Assembly (NCBI RefSeq): GCF_019880585.1
Contig: NZ_JAINVV010000003.1
Coordinates: 372,001-436,000 of the forward strand
Reading direction: 5' to 3'
Source of the DNA: Sphingomonas colocasiae
Lineage (GTDB): Bacteria > Pseudomonadota > Alphaproteobacteria > Sphingomonadales > Sphingomonadaceae
Length of the DNA: 64,000 bases
In this document: one piece after another, positions 1 to 7,713 of the stretch
Numbering within the stretch: the stretch's first letter is position 1
How the letters are laid out: every line of letters begins with the position of its first letter
The notes under the pieces: generated by a model
What the model was told of the DNA's origin: nothing
What the model saw: the letters and a program-made list of their open reading frames with translations, nothing else
Databases searched by the model: none
Position numbers and translations under genes: made by a program

Positions 1-3000
1 ACGGCAGCGTCACCCCCGCGCAACAGGCGCGCGGCGCGCTTGCCGCGCTCTATCCGCTGCCCACCTGGCATGTGATCCCGCCCGGCGACATCTTCCGCGT
101 GTTCGAGCGCGGCGGCCGCAACATCGCGACGCAATTCCCCGAGATCGGCCTGCCCAACCCGGCGGGCATCATCCAGCGCCTGGAAGAGCCCGGCCGGCCG
201 GACCTGAAGCAATCGAGCCGAGGCCCCGCCACCGGCCTGCGCGTCGCCATTCCGGTGCTCAACATCCACAAGACCCGGCTCAACGATCCCTTCATGTGGT
301 TCATGGGCACCAACGACCAGCCCGGCGACTATCGCCATTCGGGCTGCGCGGGCTGCCATGTCATCTACGCCAACGACCGCGAACCGCGCCACAGCCTGAC
401 CTATGCGAAATATGGCCGCGACGGGCAGAGCGCGACCATCGACCCGACGATCGCCGGCAAGCTGGAAAGTGCGGGCAAGCATGGCGCGGTCAAGCAGCCG
501 GGCGACGCGCATGCCGAAGGAGCAAAGGAGAAAGGCCATCCGATCGGCCATGTCTTCACCCGCGCGATCCCGACCGCCCAGTGCATGAACTGCCACATGC
601 ACCAGCCCAATATCTTCCTGAACTCCTATCTCGGCTACACCATGTGGGACTATGAGTCCGACGCGCCGCTGATGTGGCCTGAGAAGCAGAAATATCCGAC
701 GGCGGCCGAAGTCCGCGAAGTCAACGAACGCAACCCGGAAGCCGCCGCCGCGCGCGGGCGCTGGGCCGATCTCGAATTCCTCCGCCGCGTCTATGACGAC
801 GTCAATCCAAAGGCGAAGGACACCCAATTCGCCGATTATCACGGCCATGGCTGGAATTTCCGCGCCATCTACAAACGCGACCGCGAGGGCAATCTGCTCG
901 ATGCCGAAGGCGGGATCGTCGCCCCCGATGATCCCGAGAAATTCCGGAAGAAGGACGCGCCCGATTTCGTCCAGCCGGGCGAGCAGAAGGGCAAGGCCGT
1001 CCATATGATGGATATCCATGCCGAAAAGGGCCTGCAATGCGCGGACTGCCATTTCAGCCAGGACAGCCACGGCAACGGGCTGATCTATGGTGAGGTCGCC
1101 AATGCGATCGAGATCGGCTGCAAGGATTGCCACGGCACCGCCGACGCCTATCCCACGCTGCTCACCTCCGGCCCCGCCGCGCGGCCGCAGGGCAGCAATC
1201 TGGCGCTGTTGCGCAACGCCGACGGCCGGCGCCGTTTCGAATGGCAACAGGACGCGGCCGGGAACCGCGTGCTCATCCAGCGATCGATCGTCGATCCGAC
1301 ACTCGAATGGGAGGTGTCGCTGGTCAAGGATGCGGTGACGCGGGGCAATCCGCATTTCAACGCAAAGGCGGCGCGCGCCAAGCTGATGGGCCGGACGGGC
1401 GCGGAAGACGGCAAATTCGGCTTCGGCCCCGGCATCGCAAAAGCGGATCGCGCGCATGGCGACGACACCATGGCCTGTTTCACCTGCCATTTGTCGTGGA
1501 CCACCTCCTGCGGCGGCTGCCATCTGCCGATCGAGGCGAACTGGAAGACCAGCGAGCATAAATATGAGGGCAAGGAGACGCGCAATTTCGCGACTTACAA
1601 CCCCCAGGTCGCGCGCGACGAGATGTTCCAGCTCGGCCGTCACCAGACGACCAAGGGCAATATCGTGGCGCCGGTGCGATCGACATCCGCACTGGTGCTC
1701 TCCTCCACCAATATCAATCGCGAACGCATCTATATCCAGCAGCCGCCGATCTCGTCCGCCGGCTTCTCGTCCCAGGCCTTCGCGCCGCATTTCCCGCACA
1801 CGGTGCGCAAGACCGAAACCAAGACCTGCAGCGACTGCCATCTGAGCGCGGACGACGACAACAATGCGATCATGTCGCAACTGCTGCTGCTCGGCACCAA
1901 TTTCGTCAATTTCGTCGGGCTCCACGCCTGGACGGGGCTGGACGGCGGTTTCGAGGCGGTGCGCGTCACCGAATGGGAGGAGCCCCAGGCCGTCATCGGA
2001 TCCTATCTGCAGCGCTACGCCTATCCCGACTGGTGGCGGCTGCATGTCGAGCGCAATGGCCGCGAACTGAAGGACTGGACGCGCGGCAAGACGTTCGACA
2101 AGCGCCTGTCGGGCGAAACCCATGCGCTGGAGGAATTCCGCAACATCACGCAAGGGACGGCGGGCACGGTCGGCTGCCTGCAGTTGCGCGGCGAATATAT
2201 GTTCGTGGCGGAAGGGCGCGGCGGCTTCCGCGTCTATGATGTCGCTTCGATCGGCAACAAGGGCTTTTCCGAACGGATCGTGACCGCGCCTTTCTCCGCG
2301 CTCGGCCAGGACACGCAGGTCAAATCGACGAACGCCACCTGCATGGCGCTCGCCACCAACCAGCCGATCAACCCGCTGCGCAACACCGCCGAGATGCGCG
2401 CGATGAACCAGGAGCAGCCCTTCCATCCGATCTACAATTACGCGATCGTCACCGACAGCGTGGAGGGGCTGATCCTGGTCGACGTCACCCCCCTGGCGGA
2501 CGGCGAGTTCCGCAACAATTTCCTGAAGCGCGCCGCCACCTGGAACCCGAACAATGTCCTGAAGGGCGCGCGCCATATCACGCTGGCAGGGCACATCGCC
2601 TATATTGCCGCCGATGCCGGGCTGGTGGTCGTGGACCTCGACGATCCCCTGAAGCCGCGCCTCGCCGCGACGATCCCGTTGAGTGACGCGCGCGCCACCG
2701 CCATCCAGTTCCGCTACCTCTGGGTGACCGATGCCGAAGGCGTGAAGCTGTTCGACGTCACCCGGCTCGATACGCCCGTCGCGGTCCCGTCGGGCACCAT
2801 CCCGCTCGCCGACGCCCGCCGCCTCTATCTGGCACGCACCTATGCCTATGTCGCGGCGGGCCGCGACGGGCTGGCGATCGTGGATGTGAAGGCCCCCAGC
2901 CGCCCCCGCGTCTATCGCATGGAGAGTTTCGGCGGGGCGATGAACGACGCGCAGGACGTGATTATCGGCACCACCAACGCGTCGCTTTTCGCCTATGTCG

Positions 3001-3329
3001 CCGACGGGAGGAACGGACTGAAGGTGATCCAGCTCACCTCCCCCGACAGCCAGCCCAATTTCTACGGCTTCTCGCCCGCGCCAGTGCCCGAACTGATCGC
3101 CTGGGCGCGCACGCCCTCACCCGCGCGCGCGCTTTCCAAGGGGCTCGACCGCGATCGCGCCGTCGACGAGACCGGCGGCCAGATCGCGGTGTTCGGCCGG
3201 CTCGGTTCGCGCCCCTTCACACGGGCGGAGATGGAGCGGCTGTTCCTCAATCGCCGGGGCATTCCTTACAAGGTGCGCGATACGGTGACGATCGAAGACT
3301 GGATTCCGGCGCTCAATCCCGGCGGTTGA
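1..3329 (+). CDS. Multihaem c-type cytochrome with LVIVD-repeat C-terminus (5' partial)
   Basis: The reading frame is open from the first bases of the window, so the true start lies upstream and the signal peptide is not visible. Seven CxxCH haem-attachment motifs are seen (CAGCH, CMNCH, CADCH, CKDCH, CFTCH, CGGCH, CSDCH), spread between about nt 347 and 1840. The last third carries repeated strands of the type YVAAGRDGLAIVDV, which is the LVIVD repeat that folds into a beta-propeller. The protein should be an exported electron-transfer or oxidoreductase component; its substrate cannot be read from the sequence. It shares the neighbourhood with a second multihaem protein at 4751-6577 and an assembly factor at 10347, suggesting a common redox chain. 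Family assignment is firm; function is open. Confidence 0.85.
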   Translation, partial: GSVTPAQQARGALAALYPLPTWHVIPPGDIFRVFERGGRNIATQFPEIGLPNPAGIIQRLEEPGRPDLKQSSRGPATGLRVAIPVLNIHKTRLNDPFMWFMGTNDQPGDYRHSGCAGCHVIYANDREPRHSLTYAKYGRDGQSATIDPTIAGKLESAGKHGAVKQPGDAHAEGAKEKGHPIGHVFTRAIPTAQCMNCHMHQPNIFLNSYLGYTMWDYESDAPLMWPEKQKYPTAAEVREVNERNPEAAAARGRWADLEFLRRVYDDVNPKAKDTQFADYHGHGWNFRAIYKRDREGNLLDAEGGIVAPDDPEKFRKKDAPDFVQPGEQKGKAVHMMDIHAEKGLQCADCHFSQDSHGNGLIYGEVANAIEIGCKDCHGTADAYPTLLTSGPAARPQGSNLALLRNADGRRRFEWQQDAAGNRVLIQRSIVDPTLEWEVSLVKDAVTRGNPHFNAKAARAKLMGRTGAEDGKFGFGPGIAKADRAHGDDTMACFTCHLSWTTSCGGCHLPIEANWKTSEHKYEGKETRNFATYNPQVARDEMFQLGRHQTTKGNIVAPVRSTSALVLSSTNINRERIYIQQPPISSAGFSSQAFAPHFPHTVRKTETKTCSDCHLSADDDNNAIMSQLLLLGTNFVNFVGLHAWTGLDGGFEAVRVTEWEEPQAVIGSYLQRYAYPDWWRLHVERNGRELKDWTRGKTFDKRLSGETHALEEFRNITQGTAGTVGCLQLRGEYMFVAEGRGGFRVYDVASIGNKGFSERIVTAPFSALGQDTQVKSTNATCMALATNQPINPLRNTAEMRAMNQEQPFHPIYNYAIVTDSVEGLILVDVTPLADGEFRNNFLKRAATWNPNNVLKGARHITLAGHIAYIAADAGLVVVDLDDPLKPRLAATIPLSDARATAIQFRYLWVTDAEGVKLFDVTRLDTPVAVPSGTIPLADARRLYLARTYAYVAAGRDGLAIVDVKAPSRPRVYRMESFGGAMNDAQDVIIGTTNASLFAYVADGRNGLKVIQLTSPDSQPNFYGFSPAPVPELIAWARTPSPARALSKGLDRDRAVDETGGQIAVFGRLGSRPFTRAEMERLFLNRRGIPYKVRDTVTIEDWIPALNPGG

Positions 3330-3413
3330 TCGCTATCGCGGATACCTGACGCCGCTTGCGGCGTTTCTCGATCATGGACGGCGCTCCGGGGAGCCGCCCG
3401 GATGGAGATCGTC

Positions 3414-3548
3414 ATGAAGAAGCTCATTCTCTCGCTCGCGCTGATCGGCAGCTTCGCGCTTGCCGCCTGCAATACGGTGGAAGGCGCCGGCAAGGACCTG
3501 AAATCGGCAGGCGACGCGGTTGAAGACACCGCGCACGACGCCAAATAA
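3414..3548 (+). CDS. Entericidin-like small lipoprotein
   Basis: A 44-residue protein with an N-terminal signal (MKKLILSLALIGSFALAAC) ending in a lipobox, LAAC, so Cys19 should be lipidated. The mature part is short and hydrophilic (NTVEGAGKDLKSAGDAVEDT), typical of the entericidin A/B (EcnAB) family that is abundant in alphaproteobacteria. An in-frame ATG 12 nt upstream (3402) is an alternative start, but the one at 3414 begins the classical MKK signal peptide. It is followed after 10 nt by another small gene. Envelope-stress or programmed-lysis roles are known for E. coli entericidins; nothing here shows that this copy does the same. Confidence 0.8.
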   Translation: MKKLILSLALIGSFALAACNTVEGAGKDLKSAGDAVEDTAHDAK

Positions 3549-3558
3549 GGAGGCCGTT

Positions 3559-3750
3559 ATGACCGACAAGGTGCATGGCGAAGGCAATTACAAGGCCGCG
3601 CGCGATTATGACGAAGCGACCAGTGCTTTCGCGAAGGACAAGGATCGCGTCGAAAAAGCGGCCGAAGAGGCCGAGGACGCGCTGGATGGCGACGAAGCCG
3701 GCGCACTGGAGCGAGCCGAGGCGGAAGGCAGAAGCCACGCCAAGGGCTGA
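3559..3750 (+). CDS. Small charged hypothetical protein
   Basis: A 63-residue, strongly charged, Ala/Glu/Asp-rich protein without signal peptide or membrane segment. A very good ribosome binding site (AGGAGG, about 3548-3553) stands just before the ATG, overlapping the end of the entericidin-like gene, so the two are co-translated. The composition (KDKDRVEKAAEEAEDALDG) suggests a helical, soluble stress-type protein. No family is recognised with confidence. Confidence 0.65.
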   Translation: MTDKVHGEGNYKAARDYDEATSAFAKDKDRVEKAAEEAEDALDGDEAGALERAEAEGRSHAKG

Positions 3751-3766
3751 GTTCCCAACTCATAAC

Positions 3767-3859
3767 CGTCATTCCGGCGAAAGGCTCTCCTGAGCGAAGT
3801 CGAAGGCCCCGAATCTCCGCTCGATGCCCAGGAAGATTCCGGCTTTCGCCGGAATGACG
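3767..3859. repeat. Intergenic inverted repeat (17-bp perfect arms)
   Basis: CGTCATTCCGGCGAAAG at 3767-3783 is the exact reverse complement of 3843-3859. The 59-nt interior carries CTGAGCGAAGTCGAAGG, a word of the same type as in the palindromic elements at 7533, 11292 and 13472. It lies between two convergent genes and may end transcription from both sides. Confidence 0.7.
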
Positions 3860-3882
3860 ATGTTTTCAGATCGGGTTCGCCC

Positions 3883-4731
3883 TCAGCCGCGCTCGCCCAT
3901 AAGCTCGCGCACCAGTGCCTGCATCGACGGATCGAATTTGGCGAGCATGACATGTTCGCCCGACGTATCGAAGTGGCTGACCAGTTCGCGGCCATTCCAC
4001 CGGTGCAGCGCGTAAGCGGGCGGATCGGCGATGATCATCGGTCGATTGTCAGGCCTGTCAGGGTCCATCGGCGACAGATCCAGCGCAAGTTGCGGCGCGG
4101 TGGAAGAACAGACGGTCACCGTCACCCCGTTCCAGGCCGCGGAGATCGAGCGGTGAAGATGCCCGCAAATGAGCGCGCGGACCTGGGCATGCGGCGCGAT
4201 CGTCGCTGCGAAGAGCATGGCCCAGGGTTCGCTTGGCCCGCCATCCATCCAGTCTATGCCCATCTCCAGCGGCGGATGATGCATGACGATGATGGTGGGC
4301 CGATCGGGCGCCTCCGCCAATCGTGCCGTCAGCCAGGCGGCGCGACGCTCGCAGAAGGATCCGCCGTGGCGGCCTTCCTCCAGCGTGTCGATCACGAGGA
4401 TGCGGAGATCGCCGGTACCGGGCACTTCATATTGCACGAAGCCGTCGGCGATCGGGATCTCGGGGAAATACTGGATGAAATTCTCGCGGATGTCGTGATT
4501 GCCGACGCACGGCCAGACCGGAAAGGGGCAGAGGCTGAGCGCGTTGCGGAGCCGGCGATAGCTGTCCCCATCGCCGCGATCGACCAGATCGCCGGTCGCC
4601 ACCAACATATCCGGCGCATGACCGGGCCGCGCGAGATAGGCGATCACCTGATCGAGCCGCTTGCGATTGAATTCGGCCGGATTGTCCGGTTCGAACCCCA
4701 GATGGATGTCGGTGATCTGACCGATCAGCAT
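3883..4731 (-). CDS. Calcineurin-like metallophosphoesterase (CpdA-type)
   Basis: A 282-residue phosphodiesterase of the cyclic-AMP phosphodiesterase/GpdQ class. The metal-binding signature is complete: D-x-H near the start (TDIHLGF), GDLVDRG around residue 45, GNHD around residue 75, a later HH (IIVMHHPP), and GHLHR near residue 190. No signal peptide is present, so it is cytoplasmic. The ATG at 4731 was chosen because further in-frame ATGs run into the preceding gene's coding end at 4751. The gene is the last of a minus-strand run that includes a cNMP-binding oxidoreductase at 7714-10215; a cyclic-nucleotide hydrolase beside a cyclic-nucleotide sensor is suggestive, but the substrate is inferred. 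Confidence 0.8.
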   Translation of the reverse strand: MLIGQITDIHLGFEPDNPAEFNRKRLDQVIAYLARPGHAPDMLVATGDLVDRGDGDSYRRLRNALSLCPFPVWPCVGNHDIRENFIQYFPEIPIADGFVQYEVPGTGDLRILVIDTLEEGRHGGSFCERRAAWLTARLAEAPDRPTIIVMHHPPLEMGIDWMDGGPSEPWAMLFAATIAPHAQVRALICGHLHRSISAAWNGVTVTVCSSTAPQLALDLSPMDPDRPDNRPMIIADPPAYALHRWNGRELVSHFDTSGEHVMLAKFDPSMQALVRELMGERG

Positions 4732-4750
4732 GGACTGCGACCCTGCTCGC

Positions 4751-6577
4751 TCAACGGCGTCCTCCCCGCGCGGCTCCAGCATTCGTTCCATCCTTGATCC
4801 GCGCGACTCGCTGCCGGGTGGACCATGGTGCGCCGTCATCGGCGTGATAGCTGTGACACAGCGCACAGCCCGACGCCACCGGCTCGGCGACGCGCCGCAA
4901 CGCAGCCCCGCCCTCGCCGACATGGCAGGTGCGGCACAAGGCCAGATCCGGGATCAGCAAATCGCCGGCCGAACCGGACGTCGGCGCGGCATGGCAGCTT
5001 TCGCAGGTCTCGGTCCGATGCGCGTCGTGATCGAACCAGCCCTTCAGGAAATAGCGCGCATTCTGGCTGACCGGCTGGACGCGGAAGCCCGCGCTCGCCG
5101 CATCGCCTTGCCTGTCGATGCTGTGGCAATCGAAACAGGCGCCGCCGGGCGAGAAGACCGCGCGCACCGCCTGTTCGGCCTGCCCACCACGCGCCGCGAC
5201 CGCGCCAAAATAGGCATAATAGGTCCGCCCCTGCGCATAATCGCCCGGCCGCCGCCGCGCCATGCCGCCCAGGCTTGGCGGCCGTTCGGGGCCCGTGCCG
5301 CGATAATAGGCGCGCAGATCGGCCACGACCTGCGCGGGATCGCCGTGCCGCAACGTCCGGATCGTCCCGCCGATCTGGTCGAAAGCAAGGCTGTGGCACA
5401 TCGCGCAATCGCGCTCCATGTCGACCGGCTGGAAGCGCGTGCCCGTCGCGTCGGGCGTGTGGCAATCCTTGCAGACCAGGCTCTGGCCGAAGCCCTGTTC
5501 GCCCGCCATGGTCTGCGCCATCCGCGCCACCCCGTTGGTGGTCGAGAGATGCAGCTTGTGCGGGAATTTCAGGCCATTCTCCTCACGCGGATGCGCGGTG
5601 AAGGAAATGCGCCGCACGACCGGATGGTCACCGCCCGGCCGCACGATCACCGCCGGGCGGAACTCGGGATGCGCCGTGCCGAAATCGCTGGCGTCGAGCA
5701 ATTGCGTATCGCCCAGCCTCTCCTTCATCCCGCCATGGCAATCGGCGCAGAAACGCTGCGCGGCGGGCTGCATCGGCCCCGCCCCTTCATGCTCGCCATG
5801 GCATTCGACGCAGCGCCCCTGCGGCCGGTTGAACGCCGCCGCGAACATCAGCCCGACGCGCGCGCCGGCGCCGGGCGGCGCCTTCGCCGCCGCCAGCCGC
5901 ATCGGATCGGCATGATCGTGCGTATCCTTGTGGCAGGTCAGGCATGCATCGTCCGTCACGGAAACGAACGCATCCTTGTGGCAGGCTTGGCAATTGTCCT
6001 TCAGCCCCTGATGCGCCTGGCTGAGCGCGCCGCTCGACCACAGGCTGTCGGCATGGAAACCGGCGGGACGTTGCGGCGCGGCGCGATACGTCGCCCAGGT
6101 CATGATCGGGGCAACGAGGAAGGCGGCGAGGACCAGGCCGGCAAAGGCCCAGGCGCTCAGCCGCTTGCCCGGCAGCAGGCCTCTCAAAGAGAAGACGCGC
6201 TGCTCGTCCTTGTCGCCCGTTGCGTCCGACAGCGCCTGGACGCGCTCGACCGCGATCGTCACCGCGTCGCCATCCAGCCCGATCGTCAGCCGGTGTGCAC
6301 CGAATTTCAGCTCAGCGCCCTCCGCCGCGTCGATTTCCACCGACATGACGGTTCGGCCATCGACATCGAAGCCAAGCGTATCGAGCGCGCGCACCACGAT
6401 CCCGCGCGCGTCGAGCCGCGCAATCTCGGCATGACGCGGCGTCACCGCGAGGTCGGCGAGATGGATATCGTTGTCGGCAAGCCGGCCGACCGTGATCACC
6501 GGCTGCTCCAGCGTCACGGGCCGCACGATCTCCCGCCCGTCGGCGGTGCGTGAGATCTGGCGGATCAGGAAACGCAT
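4751..6577 (-). CDS. FHA domain-multihaem cytochrome membrane protein
   Basis: About 608 residues. The N-terminal ~110 residues form a forkhead-associated domain (VGRLADNDIHLADLAVTPRHAEI carries the G-R, N and H positions of the phosphothreonine-binding face). One membrane helix follows (about residues 142-164), and then a C-terminal part with ten CxxCH motifs: CQACH, CLTCH, CVECH, CADCH, CKDCH, CAMCH, CFDCH, CESCH, CRTCH, CALCH. The topology should be cytoplasmic FHA and periplasmic haems. The ATG at 6577 is preferred over 6595 because GGGAAGG lies just upstream of it. It is 11 nt after the end of the membrane-protein gene and is clearly in one operon with it. Electron transfer coupled to phospho-signalling is an inference from the fusion. 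Confidence 0.85.
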   Translation of the reverse strand: MRFLIRQISRTADGREIVRPVTLEQPVITVGRLADNDIHLADLAVTPRHAEIARLDARGIVVRALDTLGFDVDGRTVMSVEIDAAEGAELKFGAHRLTIGLDGDAVTIAVERVQALSDATGDKDEQRVFSLRGLLPGKRLSAWAFAGLVLAAFLVAPIMTWATYRAAPQRPAGFHADSLWSSGALSQAHQGLKDNCQACHKDAFVSVTDDACLTCHKDTHDHADPMRLAAAKAPPGAGARVGLMFAAAFNRPQGRCVECHGEHEGAGPMQPAAQRFCADCHGGMKERLGDTQLLDASDFGTAHPEFRPAVIVRPGGDHPVVRRISFTAHPREENGLKFPHKLHLSTTNGVARMAQTMAGEQGFGQSLVCKDCHTPDATGTRFQPVDMERDCAMCHSLAFDQIGGTIRTLRHGDPAQVVADLRAYYRGTGPERPPSLGGMARRRPGDYAQGRTYYAYFGAVAARGGQAEQAVRAVFSPGGACFDCHSIDRQGDAASAGFRVQPVSQNARYFLKGWFDHDAHRTETCESCHAAPTSGSAGDLLIPDLALCRTCHVGEGGAALRRVAEPVASGCALCHSYHADDGAPWSTRQRVARIKDGTNAGAARGGRR

Positions 6578-6588
6578 ATGCCCTTCCC

Positions 6589-7461
6589 TCACCAATAGAA
6601 GAACACAGAAACGATATGCGCGGAAAGCGCGGCGATCAGCGCGAAGGTGACGGGGACGTGGATATAGAGCCAGACCTCCAGCATGGCCTTCAATTTCAGA
6701 TGGCGCCGGACGCGACCGAGGATCGCTTCCTTGCGCACCAGCAGCGCATCGACCTTGTCGATCGGATCCTCGCCCAGCTTGGGCTTATAGGCGGTTTCGC
6801 GCCGGATCGCGGCCTGTGCCGCGCGCGTCGCGCAACCGGGATAATGGCCGGACAAACGCCGCATGAGCCCGCCGCCGAACGGATCCTGCTCAAGCGATCC
6901 CCGTACCAGCGCCGCCAGATGATGATCGAGCGGCTGCGCGGCGTCGTGAAGCTGGCGATCGATCGAGCGCAACGCATCGATCATCTGCGGCTGCGTCATC
7001 TCCTCGCGGTTGCTGCTGAGCGCGCTGGGCAAGGTGGCGTAGAAACCGACGCCGACCATGCCGGAAACGATCACGACCATCATCAGCGCATAGGCGAGCG
7101 TATGGACGTTCAGCCCGAACTGAAACCCCGTGTGCAGCGTCGCGATCACGATCAGGCTGAGGCCGATATAGACATGCGCCGATGTCCAGGCCTTCAACGA
7201 CCATCGCCCGCGCGTCATCGCCCGCTTGCGCAGGCCCAGAGCGGTCAGCCACAGGATCTGGAGCGCGCCGATCGTGCCCAGCACATAACCCAGCCAGCTT
7301 CCGCCATTGTGACGCGGCGTGACGTCGACCAGGCAATAGGCGACGATCGCGACCAGAGAGAAAACGGTGCAGATCTTGAGCCAGCGGAAACCGCGATGGC
7401 GCAGGAAGCCGTCGTGCAGCGTTTCGCCCTTCACCCGGCGCGATGCGGTGCGGGTGGCCAT
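6589..7461 (-). CDS. Multi-pass membrane protein, cytochrome b-like
   Basis: A 290-residue integral membrane protein with about five hydrophobic helices: near residues 28-48, 57-75, 92-115, 123-145 and a C-terminal one ending FFYW. Several histidines fall in or next to helices (AHVYIGL, ATLHTGFQF, VHTLAYALMM, LYIHVPV, LSAHIVS), which fits bis-haem b coordination as in membrane quinol oxidoreductase anchors. A soluble stretch between helices 4 and 5 contains a lone Cys (YPGCATRAA). It stands between the FHA-cytochrome gene and the flavin/Fe-S fusion, so a role as the membrane electron conduit is plausible. No named family is recognised with certainty. Confidence 0.7.
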   Translation of the reverse strand: MATRTASRRVKGETLHDGFLRHRGFRWLKICTVFSLVAIVAYCLVDVTPRHNGGSWLGYVLGTIGALQILWLTALGLRKRAMTRGRWSLKAWTSAHVYIGLSLIVIATLHTGFQFGLNVHTLAYALMMVVIVSGMVGVGFYATLPSALSSNREEMTQPQMIDALRSIDRQLHDAAQPLDHHLAALVRGSLEQDPFGGGLMRRLSGHYPGCATRAAQAAIRRETAYKPKLGEDPIDKVDALLVRKEAILGRVRRHLKLKAMLEVWLYIHVPVTFALIAALSAHIVSVFFYW

Positions 7462-7532
7462 CAGGGGGTGGGCCTGGATGGATGAAGCGACGGCGGAGGA
7501 GCGGAATTTGTCACGATGCGTCGCCCCCCACT

Positions 7533-7692
7533 CCGTTCATGTCGAGCGAAGTCGAGACACGCGACCGAGCATAGCCGAGGTCCTTTCCTTCTCGACTTCG
7601 CTCGAAGGGGTGTCTCGACTTCTCCGCTTTGCGGAGAAGCTTGTCCTGAGCGCCTGCCTTGGCAGGCAGTCGAAGGGCTCGACACAAACGGG
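7533..7692. repeat. Intergenic palindromic repeat cluster
   Basis: A 250-nt gap between two minus-strand genes holds nested inverted words of the type TCGAGCGAAGTCGAGA and TTCTCGACTTCGCTCGAA, plus a short hairpin (CTCCGCTTTGCGGAG at 7621-7635). The outer ends read CCGTT...GTCGAGC and GCTCGAC...AACGG. Related words recur at 3767, 11292 and 13472. It looks like a dispersed intergenic element of REP type. Confidence 0.6.
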
Positions 7693-7713
7693 GTTGGGGC
7701 AAGCAGGGCCACC

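Noticed and set aside
7533-7692. Repeat cluster considered as a CRISPR array
   Set aside because: Units are inverted, irregular in length and lack unique spacers; no cas gene is present.
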